Program-made: the position numbers and the translations under genes | The notes under the pieces: generated by a model | Told to the model about the DNA's origin: nothing | The model's database searches: none | What the model saw: the letters and a program-made list of their open reading frames with translations, nothing else | Shown here: one piece after another, positions 35,257 through 44,589 of the stretch | Position numbering within the stretch: the first letter of the stretch is position 1 | Layout of the letters: each line of letters begins with the position of its first letter | Source of the DNA: Polaribacter vadi | Lineage (GTDB): Bacteria; Bacteroidota; Bacteroidia; Flavobacteriales; Flavobacteriaceae | Direction of reading: 5' to 3' | Assembly: GCF_018861005.1 (NCBI RefSeq) | Contig: NZ_JAHKQL010000016.1 | Location: 1 to 64,000, forward strand | Length of the DNA stretch: 64,000 bases

Positions 35257-36366
35257 CTAAGATAGTAAATCTGACAGTTCTTTCCCAATTAAATTTCCAA
35301 TTGCTATTCCCATTCCTCCTAAACGAACTCCACAAAACACATTATTACTTAGTTGTTTAACAATTGCTTTTTTCTGATTTCCAACACCCATAATTCCACT
35401 CCATCTGTGTTCAATTTCAAATTTAGTGTTTGGTAAAATGGTTTCTTTTAAAATTTTTTCAAGTTCGTTTTGTACAATTTTTGTTTGCCCAAATTCTGTT
35501 GTTTCTTCTGTTTTAAAATCGAGATTTCTGCCACCACCAAATAAAATTCTATCGTTTATATTTCTAAAATAATAGAAACCTTTATCTAGATGAAAAGTAC
35601 CTTTAACCTGTAAGTTTTTAATCGGTTTTGTAATTAAAACTTGTGCTCTTGCAGGTTTCACTTTTTCTTCTAATAATTGACTTGCAAAACCATTGGTACA
35701 AATAAAAAGTTGGTTGGTTTTAAAGTTGATTTTATCCGTCTTTAGATCTACTTGATTGTTATTTTCCTTAAAACTTTCTAGGGTGATATTATTTAGGATT
35801 TTAATTCCGTTTTTCTGTACTTTAAAAAGTAACTTACTAGCCATTTTTCCAGCATCAATCTGACCTTCAAAATGATTAGCAATGTATTTTTGATGAACTT
35901 TTTGAAATCCGAAGATATTATCAGAAATAGAAAAAATATCTTCTTTAAAAATGGGTTTTAGCAACTTATTTATTTCGTCTTTTTTTGATAAATAGGTTTC
36001 AAATAAAGCCTGATTTTTAAACAATTCAAAACCTTTATTTTGTTGAAAATCGATATTTTTATCACCTAAATTATTACGCAATAATTGTAAACCTTTCCAA
36101 CGTTTATCAACTAAATTAAAAACCTCTTCTTCTGTATGATTATTTAAATCATCAATAATTTCTGATAAGCTACCAAAACAAGCAAAACCTGCATTTTTAG
36201 TACTTGCTCCTTGAGGTAACATTCCTTTTTCTACAATTAAAATCTTAGCTTTTGGATATTTTTTTCTAAGTTCTAAAGCACAAGTTAGGCCTACAATTCC
36301 ACTACCCACAATTGTAAAATCGAGGTTTGTAAACCATTCTTTAAGTTCCCAATAGCTGTACTTCAT
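35257..36366 (-). CDS. FAD-dependent oxidoreductase (DAO family)
   Basis: 369 residues. N-terminal dinucleotide fold DFTIVGSGIVGLTCALELRK and the following acidic IVEKG mark the FAD site. Then comes GASTKNAGFACFGS, typical of D-amino acid oxidase/glycine oxidase-type proteins. The C-terminus RLGGMGIAIGNLIG is the conserved FAD-binding end. The substrate is probably an amine or amino acid; unknown. Abuts a GNAT gene (start codon after one base) and a YceI-like gene in one unit. Confidence 0.9.
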   Translation of the reverse strand: MKYSYWELKEWFTNLDFTIVGSGIVGLTCALELRKKYPKAKILIVEKGMLPQGASTKNAGFACFGSLSEIIDDLNNHTEEEVFNLVDKRWKGLQLLRNNLGDKNIDFQQNKGFELFKNQALFETYLSKKDEINKLLKPIFKEDIFSISDNIFGFQKVHQKYIANHFEGQIDAGKMASKLLFKVQKNGIKILNNITLESFKENNNQVDLKTDKINFKTNQLFICTNGFASQLLEEKVKPARAQVLITKPIKNLQVKGTFHLDKGFYYFRNINDRILFGGGRNLDFKTEETTEFGQTKIVQNELEKILKETILPNTKFEIEHRWSGIMGVGNQKKAIVKQLSNNVFCGVRLGGMGIAIGNLIGKELSDLLS

Positions 36367-36819
36367 TTATAACACTTTTTCAAAACAAATACTATTTTCC
36401 ATTGCTGCATATTGTCCGTAATTAGGAATTACCTTATACTTACATTTATGATAAAAATTTACGGCTTCAACTTGTCTTTTACCTGTTTCTAAAACACATT
36501 TTTTATAGCCCAATTCTTTTGTCCAAACTTCTAATTCAGTGAGTATTTTTTGTGCAATTCCTTTGCCTCTTTTATCCGAAGAAACAAACATTCGTTTTAC
36601 TTCAACAGCAGAATTATCCATTTTTTTAATTGCTCCACAACCAACAGCAATATCATTTAAATAAACTAAAACCACATATTTTAGAACATCAATATTATTA
36701 AATTGATTGTAAAAATCGTGTTCATCTCCATCTGTTATTTTAAGATAGGTATCTAACTTTTTTACTAGATTTATAAAGTCTTGGTTTTCTGAATTTGTTC
36801 TTAAAATACGTAGTTTCAT
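36367..36819 (-). CDS. GNAT-family acetyltransferase
   Basis: 150 residues. Acetyl-CoA binding motif A VKRMFVSSDKRGKGIAQKIL (with R/QxxGxG/A as RGKGIA), and ETGKRQVEAVNFYHKC at the end. Small, no signal peptide, cytoplasmic. Substrate unknown. One base precedes the oxidoreductase gene, so they are co-transcribed. Confidence 0.92.
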   Translation of the reverse strand: MKLRILRTNSENQDFINLVKKLDTYLKITDGDEHDFYNQFNNIDVLKYVVLVYLNDIAVGCGAIKKMDNSAVEVKRMFVSSDKRGKGIAQKILTELEVWTKELGYKKCVLETGKRQVEAVNFYHKCKYKVIPNYGQYAAMENSICFEKVL

Positions 36820-36899
36820 AACTTAATTTATTAAGATTCTGAAAGCACCTTTACAACTGAGCTCAAGGTAAAATTTTCAGAAAAGAATTAGTTTAATTA

Positions 36900-37982
36900 T
36901 TAAAATTCAAATTTTAATTGAACCCAAACAGGGTCTTTAATTATGGTGTTTAAATTACCAAAAGAAATACCCAATAAACGTACTGAATTTTTTAGTTTTT
37001 CTTGATATAATAACTCTTTTACAATAGGAAAAAACTCCTTCTTTTTACTCATAAAATGATGTACAGTTTTACTTCTGGTCTGTTGTGTAAAATCTGAATA
37101 TTTTATTTTTAAAGTGATGGTTTTCCCTTTGGTTTCCGATTTTAGCATTCGTTTCTCAATCTCATCAGCAATATTTTCTAGTTTTTCTAACATAAAAATT
37201 TCTGATGAAATATTCTCAAAAAAAGTACGTTCTGCACCAACTGATTTTCTAATTCTGTTAGGTTTTACTAGACTGTTATGAACACCTCTCACAATATTGT
37301 AGTAGTGTTTGCCAGATTTGCCAAAGAGATTTGTAAGTTCTTCTAATGATTTTTGTTTTAAATCATTGCCCACAAAAATGCCTAAATTGTACATTTTTGC
37401 AGCAGTAACTTTACCCACTCCATAAAATTTATTGACAGGCAATTCTTCTAAAAATTGAATTACTTCATCAGGATGAACCGTTTTTTGTCCATTTGGCTTG
37501 TTAATATCCGAAGCAACTTTTGCAATAAATTTATTGATCGAAATTCCTGCTGATGCTCTTAAACCAGTTTCTTCAAAAATTCGTTGTCTTATTTCTTTGG
37601 CAATATCATTTGCAGACGGATTTCCTTTTTTATTTTCGGTAACATCTAAATAAGCTTCATCTAAAGACAAAGGTTCTACCAAATCTGTATAATCGTAAAA
37701 AATTTCTCGAATTTTTGAAGAGAGCTCTTTGTACCTAGCAAAATCGGATTTCACAAAAATAATATGTGGGCATTTTTGCTTGGCTAATACATTGCTCATT
37801 GCAGATTTTACGCCAAATTTTCGCGCTTCGTAACTTGCAGCAGAAACTACTCCTCTATCTCCTCCTCCACCAACAGCAACTGCTTTTCCTCTCAATTCAG
37901 GATTATCTAATTGCGCTACAGATGCATAATACGCATCCATATCTACATGAATAATTTTACGAAAAGGAGGTTGTAATTCCAT
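36900..37982 (-). CDS. dinB: DNA polymerase IV (Y family)
   Basis: 360 residues. Catalytic motif IHVDMDAYYASVAQLDNPEL at the start, GDRGVVSAASYEARKFGVKSA, and SLDEAYLDVT with the catalytic Asp-Glu pair. HhH region KFYGVGKVTAAKMYNLG, little-finger domain from about 240. Translesion polymerase, cytoplasmic. Monocistronic here. Confidence 0.95.
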   Translation of the reverse strand: MELQPPFRKIIHVDMDAYYASVAQLDNPELRGKAVAVGGGGDRGVVSAASYEARKFGVKSAMSNVLAKQKCPHIIFVKSDFARYKELSSKIREIFYDYTDLVEPLSLDEAYLDVTENKKGNPSANDIAKEIRQRIFEETGLRASAGISINKFIAKVASDINKPNGQKTVHPDEVIQFLEELPVNKFYGVGKVTAAKMYNLGIFVGNDLKQKSLEELTNLFGKSGKHYYNIVRGVHNSLVKPNRIRKSVGAERTFFENISSEIFMLEKLENIADEIEKRMLKSETKGKTITLKIKYSDFTQQTRSKTVHHFMSKKKEFFPIVKELLYQEKLKNSVRLLGISFGNLNTIIKDPVWVQLKFEF

Positions 37983-38075
37983 CTTTCGAAAATACAGAAA
38001 GTTCCTGTTAAGAAGAAATTAAATGGACTTTAGAAAAAAGAATAAAAAAACTCAAGTCTAAATTATTTATTGGAA

Positions 38076-38708
38076 TTAGTCATTTTTAAAATTGACTGAT
38101 TTTTTTCGTTTTAAGAAAAAACCCACAACAGTAATAGAAATTAAAATTAGTAGACCTACAAAAATGCTATTATTTGAATAGAGGAAAGAAGAAGAAGAAG
38201 TTTCTAGGTTTTTCCAGATACCGTCTTCTAAAACTAATTTAACTTGTTGGTTATTGTCATTATTTAAAACATATTTTTGTTTAGGAAACCCTTCTATTAA
38301 CATAATGACGATACTTTTGTTTGATCGCATATCTTTGAACATCCTATTTTTTAAATATAATGATTTAATGTCTTTTGGTACCCCAATAACCTCAGCTAAT
38401 AATTTGGTTTCATGACCCAAAATTACTGCTGGGTTTACAAGTTTTAATGAATCAACACCATTTATAGAAAATGAAAAGTTTTTTTCAAAATATTGAATAA
38501 CTAGTCTTTTAAACTCTTCTGGTGTTTTATAAGAATCTTTTGTGTAATGGTATTCTATTTCGCCTTCAAATGCAGTTAATGAGCTATTTATTTGTATTAT
38601 ATACTTACCATCATCAGCTTGCGAAAAAATAACTGTTGATAAATTAGATTGATGAGCATAAGTGGTTATACTCATCAAAACTGATATTATTATTAGGAGT
38701 TGTTTCAT
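38076..38708 (-). CDS. Exported protein with C-terminal membrane anchor
   Basis: 210 residues. Signal peptide (LLIIISVLMSITTYA), beta-rich extracytoplasmic domain about 20-175 (STVIFSQADDGKYIIQINSS), then a transmembrane helix about 182-202 (IFVGLLILISITVVGFFLKRK) and a basic tail. No family recognised with confidence. It lies 9 bases downstream of a YHYH lipoprotein and is probably co-transcribed with it. Confidence 0.8.
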   Translation of the reverse strand: MKQLLIIISVLMSITTYAHQSNLSTVIFSQADDGKYIIQINSSLTAFEGEIEYHYTKDSYKTPEEFKRLVIQYFEKNFSFSINGVDSLKLVNPAVILGHETKLLAEVIGVPKDIKSLYLKNRMFKDMRSNKSIVIMLIEGFPKQKYVLNNDNNQQVKLVLEDGIWKNLETSSSSFLYSNNSIFVGLLILISITVVGFFLKRKKSVNFKND

Positions 38709-38717
38709 TAAAAATCT

Positions 38718-39686
38718 TTAATTTGCGTATACTCCATGAAGACTATTAATGAAGTTATTTGTTCCTGCATAATCTACATGATAGTGATAACCTCTAGTTT
38801 CATCATAATGCCCAAGAGATTCATCTAAATCACTGAGTATAGAGCTATCATAGTTATACATTCCATAACCATCAAGAGCATAACCAATCATACCTGTATG
38901 ACCATCTGTTTGTTCAATCTGAGTGCTTATTCCTGTAGCTGCATGATAATGATAACCTGCTGCTAAGTTTATATGTCCTCCAGCATCATCAAAAGGAGCT
39001 AATGTATATGCGCCTAAAATATTACTTACAGGTGCAGGTGCATCAAAAACAACGCCATTAAAAGCCAATCCTCTAACACTTGGTCCTGTTGACATTGGTC
39101 CTGATCCAAATGCTGTTGGAGAACTTGCTTCTACAGGTGTAACAGGAATGTAATATGTGTTTGTAATGCTTTCTAAATAAGAAGGTAAGCATTCTACACA
39201 ATAATTTTTATAATCATCTCCAACATCTGGAATAGCTGCATTTGCACAATCTTCTTTAGATTCAGTTTTTGTTATTTCTCCTGTAGAACTATCGTACATT
39301 GACCAAGTACTATCAGAATAAAATGTTGCTAAATTTTCGATAAATGAACCATCTACATCATATTTTTCTCCACCTTCTAACCAGATTCCTCCTGCTGATG
39401 CATCATCAGAAATATTACTAGGACACCAAGGACCCATATCATGATCTGTTGCTAAACCAGTAACAACAATTTTATAACAATCTGCAGTTGATCCATCTGA
39501 CATTGTTCTAGATTCAATAGTTATTGTTTCAGATAACCCTGCTGTTAAAAATAAGGATTCATCAACATCTACAACAACTAAATCGCTTGTTATTTCTTCT
39601 TCTATGTCTGTTGTAGAATTGCTTGAACATGCAAAAATCATAAATGATAATGCAAACAATGTTATGTAATTTGATAATTTTTTCAT
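38718..39686 (-). CDS. YHYH-domain lipoprotein (long form)
   Basis: 322 residues. Lipoprotein signal with Cys20 (FALSFMIFACSSN). Two YHYH motifs stand near the end (AAGYHYHAATG and RGYHYHVDYAG), with GMIGYALDGYGMYNY between them, the pattern of the YHYH domain. The histidines suggest metal binding, which is not shown by the sequence. Preceded by an 85-base gap holding a bipartite motif also found before the second YHYH gene. Confidence 0.88.
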   Translation of the reverse strand: MKKLSNYITLFALSFMIFACSSNSTTDIEEEITSDLVVVDVDESLFLTAGLSETITIESRTMSDGSTADCYKIVVTGLATDHDMGPWCPSNISDDASAGGIWLEGGEKYDVDGSFIENLATFYSDSTWSMYDSSTGEITKTESKEDCANAAIPDVGDDYKNYCVECLPSYLESITNTYYIPVTPVEASSPTAFGSGPMSTGPSVRGLAFNGVVFDAPAPVSNILGAYTLAPFDDAGGHINLAAGYHYHAATGISTQIEQTDGHTGMIGYALDGYGMYNYDSSILSDLDESLGHYDETRGYHYHVDYAGTNNFINSLHGVYAN

Positions 39687-39706
39687 GTTGTTGTTGTTTT
39701 ATTTAG

Positions 39707-39740
39707 TTAGATGTCATTTTTAAAAAAAACTTGTGTAAAT
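39707..39740 (-). promoter_or_regulatory. Shared bipartite promoter-like motif, copy 1
   Basis: Read on the minus strand: AATTTACACAAG-type box, a T tract, then ACATCTAA, with 15 bases between CAAG and ACATCTAA. On the plus strand TTAGATGT is at 39707-39714 and CTTGTGTAAAT at 39730-39740. It ends about 20 bases from the ATG. The same two boxes with the same spacing occur before the gene at 41231. Confidence 0.55.
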
Positions 39741-39771
39741 TATTATTGTTCTTTTATTAAAATTAAAAAGA

Positions 39772-40452
39772 TTACTTAATTACTGTAGCCATGGTTCTAA
39801 TTTTAATTTCTTCATTTTCTACTTCATAACAAGATTTTGATCTTTGAAGCCCATATCTAATTCCGTTTTTAACTTGAAAATTTCGATATAAACTTCCATT
39901 TAATCTCCATGCTTTTTGAAAACCATCTTGTTTATCATTCTTATAATTATAAATAAAAGCGATGTTGCCATTTGAATACCAACTTTTTTGAAAACCTTCT
40001 TTTTTATTGTTCTGATAATTATAAGAAAACTTTAATTTCTTTGAATCTTTCCAGTAGCCAAAATGATTTCCTACAGAAACATTTTCTTTATAACTTCTTA
40101 TTTCAAAAGGGTTACCATTTGCATAAAAACTTCTATAAATTCCGTTTAATTTCCCATTAAAAACAGAGCTATAGGTTTTTACTTTAAACCCTTTTTGTTC
40201 TTTGTAAATGATTCCAGAATATTTTTTATCATTTAAATAATAAATACCATTTGTTAGGGATACATTAGGGTTCTTAAAGTCTATAGTATCTTTTGGTATG
40301 TTTATAATTTCTGTAAAAGAATCTTCTTTTTTGTCCTCAGCTTTAAGGATGTTATTTTTTTTAGTTTGGCAACTTATCAATATAAAAAAACAAACAGTAA
40401 TTATATATATAAAATTACTTAATTCATTTTTATTTTGGTGAAAATTTGCCAT
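39772..40452 (-). CDS. MORN-repeat-variant lipoprotein (YwqK-like)
   Basis: 226 residues. Signal and lipobox at ITVCFFILISCQTKK. From about 65 on, repeats of the MORN-variant type (GKLNGIYRSFYANGNPFEIRS, KKEGFQKSWYSNGNIAFIY, KQDGFQKAWRLNGSLYRNF). Database labels call this YwqK-like 'antitoxin', but nothing here resembles a toxin partner. It is 17 bases after the second YHYH lipoprotein gene, so co-transcribed. Confidence 0.85.
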   Translation of the reverse strand: MANFHQNKNELSNFIYIITVCFFILISCQTKKNNILKAEDKKEDSFTEIINIPKDTIDFKNPNVSLTNGIYYLNDKKYSGIIYKEQKGFKVKTYSSVFNGKLNGIYRSFYANGNPFEIRSYKENVSVGNHFGYWKDSKKLKFSYNYQNNKKEGFQKSWYSNGNIAFIYNYKNDKQDGFQKAWRLNGSLYRNFQVKNGIRYGLQRSKSCYEVENEEIKIRTMATVIK

Positions 40453-40469
40453 CTTAAAATAGTATTAAT

Positions 40470-41231
40470 TTACTGTGTAAATGTTCCTTTGGTTCCATGA
40501 TAAGCTCCTGATTTAATAACAAATAAACCAGAAGTAGAATATTCTTCACTACTTATGTGATAGTGGTAAATTTCATCAGAAAAATCATTTGTTGTACCTG
40601 TATGACCTCCATTTTCATCTAAATCATTTGGATAAGAACCATCAGCATCTTTTCTTCCATAAACAGGAAAACCATCTCTAAGAAATCCTATTAAATTGTT
40701 TTCATCTACACTTAGATAAGTTCCTTCACAATGGTAATGATAATCTTCTCCTGGACCTGGATGTGCGCCTGTTGAGTCAAAAGTACTCCAAGCAATTTCT
40801 GTTAAAACCCCACTTCCTTCATAATCATTATAAATTGGAGCTCCATTTAAAGCCATACCTACAGCACCTAGTTCTGTTTCTTCTTTATTTATTGCCTCTT
40901 GAGGATAAATAGGTATTGTCATTGCATAATTATGAGCAACCATACTTGTGTTTGCATTGGCGTGGTTTGTCCCTGGAAAATCTTCATACATTTCATGACC
41001 TGAACCCCAATATGGAGTTTTATGATCTGGTAAACCTGTACTAGAAATTGTTATATAATCTCCACTAACAGCAACGCTAACATCGTTAGTATAACTATTA
41101 GTAAAGTTAGCTTGAACTACAGATGTAATATCTACTGAAGATTCATCAATAATTGTTGTTGTTTCTGATTCATTATCACTTGAACAAGCAAAAAAAACCA
41201 AGAAAAACATTGGAAAAATTAATTTTTTCAT
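40470..41231 (-). CDS. YHYH-domain lipoprotein (short form)
   Basis: 253 residues, lipoprotein signal with Cys16 (FFLVFFACSSDN). It has two YHYH motifs (GEDYHYHCEGTY and DEIYHYHISSEE) with NLIGFLRDGFPVYGRKDADG between them. It differs from the long-form copy in the N-terminal part but shares the domain core. First gene of a unit with the MORN-repeat lipoprotein. Confidence 0.9.
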   Translation of the reverse strand: MKKLIFPMFFLVFFACSSDNESETTTIIDESSVDITSVVQANFTNSYTNDVSVAVSGDYITISSTGLPDHKTPYWGSGHEMYEDFPGTNHANANTSMVAHNYAMTIPIYPQEAINKEETELGAVGMALNGAPIYNDYEGSGVLTEIAWSTFDSTGAHPGPGEDYHYHCEGTYLSVDENNLIGFLRDGFPVYGRKDADGSYPNDLDENGGHTGTTNDFSDEIYHYHISSEEYSTSGLFVIKSGAYHGTKGTFTQ

Positions 41232-41255
41232 TGTTTTTTGTTTTATCTAAAATAT

Positions 41256-41290
41256 TTAGATGTAGAACAAATAAAAAACTTGCGTTAATT
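41256..41290 (-). promoter_or_regulatory. Shared bipartite promoter-like motif, copy 2
   Basis: On the plus strand TTAGATGT is at 41256-41263 and CTTGCGTTAATT at 41279-41290, 15 bases between, as in copy 1. It ends about 24 bases from the ATG at 41231. Such boxes could be the -35 and -10 of an alternative sigma factor. Confidence 0.55.
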
Positions 41291-41381
41291 TTTATTTTTT
41301 TTGAATGTCTTAAAAATTAATCGTTTTTCTATTTAAGAAATTGCAACACTATTTTTAAATCTATTGAATAAGAGTTGTATG

Positions 41382-42221
41382 TTAATTCAAAAATTTAAAA
41401 CAAAATTCTACAGTTTCTTTTAGTTCTTTAGATAAATTATTTTGTTTCCAAGGATGAGAAACATTAAACACATGATTTGCGTTTTCTATAACCTTAAATT
41501 GTGCATCTGGATTCCATTTTTTTAGATTTTCTCCTTCAGATATAAAAACAGCATCATCTTTATTTCCGTGAATAATTAACTGTGGAATATCTAAATTTTT
41601 AACTGCATTCGGAATACTTAAACGAGCTTCATTTAATTTATAATTTTCATAAAACTGATAAAAATGAGGCATTTGCTGATTTGTTCTTCCATTAACAACA
41701 TATTTAACTCCGTTTTTTTTCCAGTTTTCTAAATCGCCAATAGTTGAGCTTCTTTTGCCAAAATCGCAAACTGCTGCTAGTGTAATTACTTTTTTAACAC
41801 GATTGTCTTCATTGGCTTTTAATAACACAATTCCTCCTCCTCTACTATGTCCAATCAAAGAAATATCATCAATATTGGCCTCGTTTTTAAAAGTGTTATC
41901 ATTAGAGATCCAATCAATAATAGACTTTAAATCGTCTAATTCTTTGGTATAATTGTTATTACCAAATGCTTCTAAATCTGGGAAATCTATAGGCTGCTCT
42001 ATTGTGCCTCCATTATGAGAAAAATTGAATTTTATAAAGAAAAAATCGGCTTTTGCAAAGTGTTCTGCTACTAAATTCCAAGGTCCCCAATCTTTAAAAC
42101 CTTTATAACCGTGACAAAAAATAACTACTTTTTTAGGTTGATTTGTAGGTTTGTAAAAAACATCTGTAACTATTGGTTTTTGATGATTGCCATCAACAAT
42201 TATATTTTTAAGTATTTTCAT
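41382..42221 (-). CDS. Alpha/beta hydrolase
   Basis: 279 residues, no signal peptide. Nucleophile elbow GHSRGGG, oxyanion region VVIFCHGYKGFKDWG, and late Asp/His in IIHGNKDDAVFIS and ENANHVFNVSHP. Resembles dienelactone hydrolase/acyl esterase-type proteins. Substrate unknown. Monocistronic. Confidence 0.92.
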   Translation of the reverse strand: MKILKNIIVDGNHQKPIVTDVFYKPTNQPKKVVIFCHGYKGFKDWGPWNLVAEHFAKADFFFIKFNFSHNGGTIEQPIDFPDLEAFGNNNYTKELDDLKSIIDWISNDNTFKNEANIDDISLIGHSRGGGIVLLKANEDNRVKKVITLAAVCDFGKRSSTIGDLENWKKNGVKYVVNGRTNQQMPHFYQFYENYKLNEARLSIPNAVKNLDIPQLIIHGNKDDAVFISEGENLKKWNPDAQFKVIENANHVFNVSHPWKQNNLSKELKETVEFCFKFLN

Positions 42222-42328
42222 CCGAAGAAATTATATTACAAAATTAATTAAAGTTAAGATACAAAAAGCAAACATTCATCATCTTTAAATTAGACGAACA
42301 AACTAATAATTAAGTTGTTGTGCAAAAA

Positions 42329-42952
42329 CTACTTATTAAATAGATAAATTAAGTTACCTATAGCTACAAAACCGGTTAAACATCCTAAGATAAAATCCAT
42401 CTTAGATGCTATGAAGGTTAGCTTGTGTTCTATATTTTTAGCAACAATAGCATAAATTGTATAGAGCGTAAAAGAACCAATTGTAGAACCAATTGAAAAA
42501 TAAAATGCATTTAAATAACTGTAGTTAAAATACTCAAAACCAATTAAAAGCGATATAAACGTAAAGTAAAAAGGAATGGCCATCATATTTAGTAACGACA
42601 TTAAAATTCCGTAGAAATAAGATTTAGATTTTGGTATTTCTTTTTCCTTTTTTTGTTCTTTGGATGAATAATAAACTCGAAAAAAATTAACAGATAATAG
42701 AAATAATATACCTGTTCCTATTTGTTGAATTAAGGTGATATATTCTGAATTTTTCATTAAAATGTTTGCCAAATAAGCACCTAAATTTGCCTGAAAAAAC
42801 AATACTGTTGCGTAACCAGATATTAGGTAGAAAGTAGATTTTTTACCATTTCTTAGGCTATATTTTACAACTGTTAAATTTAAAAAACTAGGTGTAATAC
42901 TACCTAAAGAAGCAATTACAAAACCTAAAAGTAAGCAGATAAGAAAGTTCAT
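42329..42952 (-). CDS. LysE-like membrane transporter
   Basis: 207 residues, six hydrophobic segments and a loop rich in Lys/Glu in the middle (KEQKKEKEIPKSKSYF). The start MNFLICLLLGFVIASLGSITPSFLNLTVVK resembles the LysE/RhtB exporter fold, where a small residue plus Pro lie in TM1. The substrate is unknown; assigned by topology and length. Confidence 0.75.
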   Translation of the reverse strand: MNFLICLLLGFVIASLGSITPSFLNLTVVKYSLRNGKKSTFYLISGYATVLFFQANLGAYLANILMKNSEYITLIQQIGTGILFLLSVNFFRVYYSSKEQKKEKEIPKSKSYFYGILMSLLNMMAIPFYFTFISLLIGFEYFNYSYLNAFYFSIGSTIGSFTLYTIYAIVAKNIEHKLTFIASKMDFILGCLTGFVAIGNLIYLFNK

Positions 42953-42982
42953 AGTTTGTTATTATATAGCAAAGAAACAAAG

Positions 42983-43008
42983 AAACGCATCAATAAATTG
43001 ATGCGTTT
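42983..43008 (-). terminator. Hairpin after gdhA
   Basis: Perfect 12-bp palindrome, AAACGCATCAAT with ATTGATGCGTTT, two bases apart. On the minus strand the stem is followed by a T-rich run (TTTCTTTGTTTC). About 30 bases past the gdhA stop. Confidence 0.7.
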
Positions 43009-43038
43009 ACAATATATAATAACTCAAAAAAGATTTTC

Positions 43039-44394
43039 TTAAATAATACCTTGTGCTAACATTGCATCTGCAACTTTAACAAAACCAGCAATATTTGCGC
43101 CTCTAATATAATCTATAGAACCATCTTCATTAGCTCCATATTCTACACAAGAATCGTGAATATCTTCCATAATATCTTTTAATCTATTATCTACCTCTTC
43201 TCTAGACCAAGAAATTCTTAAAGAGTTTTGAGACATTTCTAGACCAGAAGTTGCAACACCACCAGCATTAGATGCTTTTCCTGGTGCAAATAAAATCTTA
43301 GCATTATTAAACTCGTGAATAGCTTCTGGTGTAGAAGGCATATTTGCACCTTCAGAAACACACATACAACCATTTTCGATTAATGCTTTTGCTTCTTCTC
43401 CATTTAACTCGTTTTGAGTTGCACAAGGTAAAGCAATATCACATTTTACAGACCAAGGTCTTTCTCCTGCAACATATTTTGCAGACGGATATTTTTCTAT
43501 ATATTCACTAATTCTACCACGTTTTTCATTTTTAATAAACATAACGTGTTCTAATTTTTCTGTATCTATACCTTCTTCATCGTAAATATAACCTCCAGAA
43601 TCTGATAAAGTTAAAATTTTAGCTCCTAACTCTATAGCTTTTTCTGCAGCAAATTGTGCAACATTTCCAGAACCAGAAATTACAACTGTTTTACCTTCAA
43701 AAGAATCGTTTTTACGTTTTAGCATATTTTGTGCAAAATATACATTTCCATATCCTGTAGCTTCTGGTCTAATTAAAGAACCCCCCCAAGATTGACCTTT
43801 ACCAGTTAATACACCTGTAAATTCATTGTTTAACTTTTTATACATACCAAACATAAAACCAATTTCTCTAGCACCAACTCCAATATCTCCTGCAGGTACA
43901 TCTGTATTTGGCCCAATATGTCTAAATAATTCGCTCATAAAAGCATGACAAAAACGCATAATTTCGTTGTCTGATTTTCCTTTAGGATCAAAATCAGAAC
44001 CTCCTTTTCCTCCACCCATAGGTAAAGTTGTTAAAGAGTTTTTAAATACTTGTTCAAAAGCTAAAAACTTTAAAATACTAGCATTTACTGTTGGATGAAA
44101 ACGCAAACCACCTTTGTAAGGCCCAATTGCAGAATTCATTTGTACTCTATATCCTCTATTTACTTGAATTTCTCCATCATCATCTACCCAAGAAACTCTA
44201 AAAGAAATTAATCTTTCAGGTTCTACCATTCTTAATAAAATGTTTTTCCCAAAATAAATATCATTATCAATGATATAAGGAATTACAGTTTCTGCAACTT
44301 CTTGTACAGCTTGTAAAAATTCTGGTTCATGACCATTACGTTGTTCTACCAACTTCATAAAGCCATCAATTTTGGATTTCATATTTTCTTCCAT
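43039..44394 (-). CDS. gdhA: NADP-type glutamate dehydrogenase
   Basis: 451 residues, the usual length for the hexameric 50 kDa class. Catalytic region LPMGGGKGGSDFDPKGKSD with the substrate lysines, PAGDIGVGAREIGFMFGMYK, nucleotide fold GKTVVISGSGNVAQFAAEK, and GVATSGLEMSQN at the end. It makes glutamate from 2-oxoglutarate and ammonia with NADPH in the cytoplasm; NADP use is inferred from the family. Promoter box on the minus strand at 44428-44435. Confidence 0.95.
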   Translation of the reverse strand: MEENMKSKIDGFMKLVEQRNGHEPEFLQAVQEVAETVIPYIIDNDIYFGKNILLRMVEPERLISFRVSWVDDDGEIQVNRGYRVQMNSAIGPYKGGLRFHPTVNASILKFLAFEQVFKNSLTTLPMGGGKGGSDFDPKGKSDNEIMRFCHAFMSELFRHIGPNTDVPAGDIGVGAREIGFMFGMYKKLNNEFTGVLTGKGQSWGGSLIRPEATGYGNVYFAQNMLKRKNDSFEGKTVVISGSGNVAQFAAEKAIELGAKILTLSDSGGYIYDEEGIDTEKLEHVMFIKNEKRGRISEYIEKYPSAKYVAGERPWSVKCDIALPCATQNELNGEEAKALIENGCMCVSEGANMPSTPEAIHEFNNAKILFAPGKASNAGGVATSGLEMSQNSLRISWSREEVDNRLKDIMEDIHDSCVEYGANEDGSIDYIRGANIAGFVKVADAMLAQGII

Positions 44395-44427
44395 ACTTTA
44401 TTATGATATTAATAAAATTTAATGCTG

Positions 44428-44435
44428 CAAAGATA
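44428..44435 (-). promoter_or_regulatory. -7 promoter element of gdhA
   Basis: TATCTTTG on the minus strand, 33 bases upstream of the ATG at 44394, matching the Bacteroidota TAnnTTTG box. Confidence 0.5.
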
Positions 44436-44561
44436 GTTATTTTTCAATATGATAAAATACAAAAGTTTTCTTAAATATATTTAATTGCCCTTATTTCAAT
44501 CGATTTCGTTTGAGTTGACTCTTTTATTAATAAAAGCAATCTTAAACTCTCTAAAAAAGTT

Positions 44562-44569
44562 TAAATTTG
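44562..44569 (+). promoter_or_regulatory. -7 promoter element of pheS
   Basis: TAAATTTG, 20 bases upstream of the ATG at 44590. Confidence 0.5.
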
Positions 44570-44589
44570 CAACATAATTTTATTTAAAA

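Noticed and set aside
39772..40452. YwqK-type antitoxin of a toxin-antitoxin pair
   Set aside because: It is a lipoprotein with MORN-variant repeats and has no toxin partner nearby.
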